Assembly (NCBI GenBank): GCA_030695685.1
Contig: JAUYPT010000102.1
Location: 1 to 12,705 of the forward strand
Source of the DNA: Nanobdellota archaeon
Lineage (GTDB): Archaea; Nanobdellota; Nanobdellia; Woesearchaeales; GW2011-AR9
Direction: 5' to 3'
DNA length: 12,705 bases
Made by a program: the position numbers and the translations under genes. Below are positions 11,358 through 12,705 of the stretch, in pieces; within the stretch, counting starts at the first letter, position 1; the number at the start of each line of letters is the position of its first letter. Below the pieces are notes generated by a model, which saw only the letters and a list, made by a program, of their open reading frames with translations, ran no database searches and was not told the DNA's origin.

Positions 11358-11368
11358 ATATTTAAAAA
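11358..11368 (+). promoter_or_regulatory. TATA box of the 11403 gene
   Basis: ATATTTAAAAA is centred about 40 bp before the ATG at 11403, so a short leader of about 13 nt is predicted. Confidence 0.5.
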
Positions 11369-11402
11369 CAGTAAATGCTTCCTTCTACAGTAGAGATTAA
11401 TA

Positions 11403-11642
11403 ATGGCCACAAGAAAAGTTCATTCAAAAAAAAGAATGCCGATGAGAAAAGCACCCTACCGCTGGCAGGCAGCACCGTTAAAAGCCAGTTTCATGGTTCT
11501 GGCAGTGCTTGGATTCTTAATTACCGCTTATCTCATTGTGCCGGCTAGTTTTAATTTTGGTGTTGCTTTCATGGTTTTGTTTATCATCATGTTTATTGCT
11601 TCACTTATCAGCATGAGTAAAGAACCAGTAATGGAAAAATAA
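11403..11642 (+). CDS. Small membrane protein, two transmembrane helices
   Basis: A 79-residue protein with a strongly basic N-terminus (MATRKVHSKKRMPMRK), then two hydrophobic helices at about 28-47 and 52-70, separated by a turn containing PASFNFG. The short C-terminal tail (MSKEPVMEK) is polar. By the positive-inside rule both ends probably face the cytoplasm. I do not recognise a named family. It ends at 11642 and the convergent gene's stop begins at 11643, so the two genes abut with no spacer. Function unknown. Confidence 0.68.
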   Translation: MATRKVHSKKRMPMRKAPYRWQAAPLKASFMVLAVLGFLITAYLIVPASFNFGVAFMVLFIIMFIASLISMSKEPVMEK

Positions 11643-11942
11643 TCATTTCTTAAACAATACATCAAATTTCTCTTTGGCCTTGCTTTCCTTCCAGAAGATT
11701 TCATGAGATGCTCTCTTTTCAAATAAGGCAATCGCTAATGTAATCTGATTCTCATCCGTGTTGATGCCATTCTTAATGGCAAGAGATTTGGCATCATCCA
11801 AACACTGATCTAACAACTGAAAATTTTCCCGGCGGCAGCGCTCGGCAACCGCTTTTTCTTCTTCCTCAGCTAAGAAGATTTCTTCCCAGACGGGATAGTT
11901 GCTGCCAACTGTTGTTTTAGGAAAAGTCTTGGAAAAAGCCAT
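11643..11942 (-). CDS. Small soluble hypothetical protein (99 aa)
   Basis: A 99-residue helical protein beginning MAFSKTFPKTTVGSNYPVWEEIFLAEEEE. An acidic helix follows, then an 'ALFEKRASHEIFWKE' segment near the C-terminus. The look is that of a conserved small protein of DPANN genomes, recalled rather than searched, with no known role. Starts at 11987 and 11951 are also open; 11942 is preferred because the palindromic TATA box at 11966-11975 lies about 28 bp upstream and would be inside the longest version. It shares that promoter region with the divergent GTPase gene, suggesting co-regulation with a ribosome-assembly-type factor. Confidence 0.68.
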   Translation of the reverse strand: MAFSKTFPKTTVGSNYPVWEEIFLAEEEEKAVAERCRRENFQLLDQCLDDAKSLAIKNGINTDENQITLAIALFEKRASHEIFWKESKAKEKFDVLFKK

Positions 11943-11965
11943 AATAGGCATCGATAAGAACAAAT

Positions 11966-11975
11966 ATTTATAAAT
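11966..11975. promoter_or_regulatory. Palindromic TATA box shared by divergent genes
   Basis: ATTTATAAAT is a perfect 10-bp palindrome centred at 11970.5. The GTPase ATG (11997, plus) is 26.5 bp to the right and the 99-aa protein's ATG (11942, minus) is 28.5 bp to the left, so the same element is properly placed for leaderless transcription in both directions. Confidence 0.6.
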
Positions 11976-11996
11976 TTCTATTCCCAATGAGAGAAT

Positions 11997-12705
11997 ATGC
12001 CATCATTCTGGAGACACGTCAATCAAGTACTGAAAGAATCCGAGATCATTATTGAAGTGCTCGATGCCCGAATGGTAGACGAGACACGGCATCGGGAACT
12101 GGAACGCAAGATTGAAGCATCGGGAAAGAAAATTCTCTATGTTATTAACAAATGCGATTTAGTGCCTAACGAAGCGCTGGAAGAAATCAAGAAAAAAGTA
12201 ACGCCGAGCGTTTTTATTTCCAGCAAAGAACGGTTAGGAACAACTATCCTCAAAAAGAAAATCCTGCAGATAGCTCATGGAGAGCATGTTACCGTTGGTG
12301 TTGTGGGGTATCCCAATGTCGGAAAATCATCGTTGATCAACGCGCTTGCCGGACGACATAAAGCCAGGACATCTGCGGAAAGCGGCTTTACCAAAGGGAT
12401 GCAGAAAATTCGAGTGGACAGCAGGATTACCATCCTCGATACGCCTGGTGTCTTTCCTTCCAAAGAAAATGATACTATTAAATATGGATTTACCAGCGCT
12501 ATTGATTATGGCAAAATAAAAGACCCGGAAATAGTTGCTTTAAAGCTGATTGAAGCTGAAAAAGAACTAATTAAGAACTATTTTAACTTATCCCAGGATG
12601 ATGCTGAAGAAATGCTTGAAGAAATTGCATTTAAATTTAAAAAATTACAGAAAGGCGGCAAAGCAGACTTGGAAACAGCTGCCCGTTTTTTGCTGAAAGA
12701 ATGGC
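11997..12705 (+). CDS. Circularly permuted GTPase, partial at window end
   Basis: The first 236 residues of a YlqF/YawG-type (HSR1/MMR1) GTPase; the frame is open to the window edge. G-motifs occur in permuted order: G4 NKCD at 51-54, then the G1 P-loop GYPNVGKSS at 104-112, a probable G2 threonine in the FTKG region (131-134) and G3 DTPG at 148-151. VLDARMVDETRHRELE (21-36) is the typical N-terminal signature of the family, whose members assist large ribosomal subunit assembly. Residues 170-236 are helical (KDPEIVALKLIEAEKEL and onward). The stop codon lies outside the window. No Shine-Dalgarno is present; the TATA box centred 26.5 bp upstream supports this start. Confidence 0.9.
   Translation, partial: MPSFWRHVNQVLKESEIIIEVLDARMVDETRHRELERKIEASGKKILYVINKCDLVPNEALEEIKKKVTPSVFISSKERLGTTILKKKILQIAHGEHVTVGVVGYPNVGKSSLINALAGRHKARTSAESGFTKGMQKIRVDSRITILDTPGVFPSKENDTIKYGFTSAIDYGKIKDPEIVALKLIEAEKELIKNYFNLSQDDAEEMLEEIAFKFKKLQKGGKADLETAARFLLKEW

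Noticed and set aside
1..12705. CRISPR array or transposase
   Set aside because: No regularly spaced repeats and no transposase- or Cas-like protein were seen.

Overview
The window looks archaeal, most likely from a DPANN-type lineage such as a Woesearchaeota- or Pacearchaeota-like genome; the phylum is inferred. The evidence is: three intron-containing tRNA genes whose introns can be folded as bulge-helix-bulge (BHB) splice sites; A/T-rich TATA boxes about 25-30 bp upstream of most start codons, implying largely leaderless mRNAs; an archaeal/eukaryotic-type tryptophanyl-tRNA synthetase; an archaeal-style NFACT/Rqc2 protein; and a circularly permuted GTPase. No tRNA here encodes its CCA end. 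I see no CRISPR array, insertion sequence or rRNA.

Layout. 1-138 holds nested inverted repeats with no gene. 139-2326 (minus) is a cluster of an HTH protein, a PIN-domain protein (together a toxin-antitoxin-like pair), a zinc-ribbon protein and an M50/site-2-type membrane protease. 2432-2995 (plus) is tRNA-Ala(GGC) with a T-loop intron, then a hairpin repeating the tRNA 3' end, then a small two-zinc-site protein. 3003-3089 (minus) is tRNA-Pro(GGG) with a 14-nt intron. 3234-4620 has a small unknown gene, a DUF1653 protein and a DUF4382-like lipoprotein. 4677-6137 (minus) is a radical SAM protein. 6251-6454 (plus) is tRNA-Ile(GAT) broken by three introns. 6602-8348 (plus) is a truncated NFACT/Rqc2 homologue, a SAM methyltransferase, and a fragment repeating the NFACT C-terminus. 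8350-9489 has two unknown genes on divergent strands; the second overlaps an RNase H-fold exonuclease gene (9486-10214). 10231-11349 is trpS. 11403-12705 has a small membrane protein, a small soluble unknown protein, and a GTPase cut by the window end.

The theme is translation: three tRNAs, TrpRS, an Rqc2-like factor and a ribosome-assembly-type GTPase. The most notable content is the tRNA intron architecture. Two different tRNAs carry introns between positions 59 and 60 of the T-loop with the same BHB core, and tRNA-Ile carries three introns at once. Also notable are the NFACT protein that stops where its tRNA-binding NFACT-R domain should begin, with its last dozen codons repeated after the methyltransferase gene, and the palindromic TATA box centred between two divergent genes.
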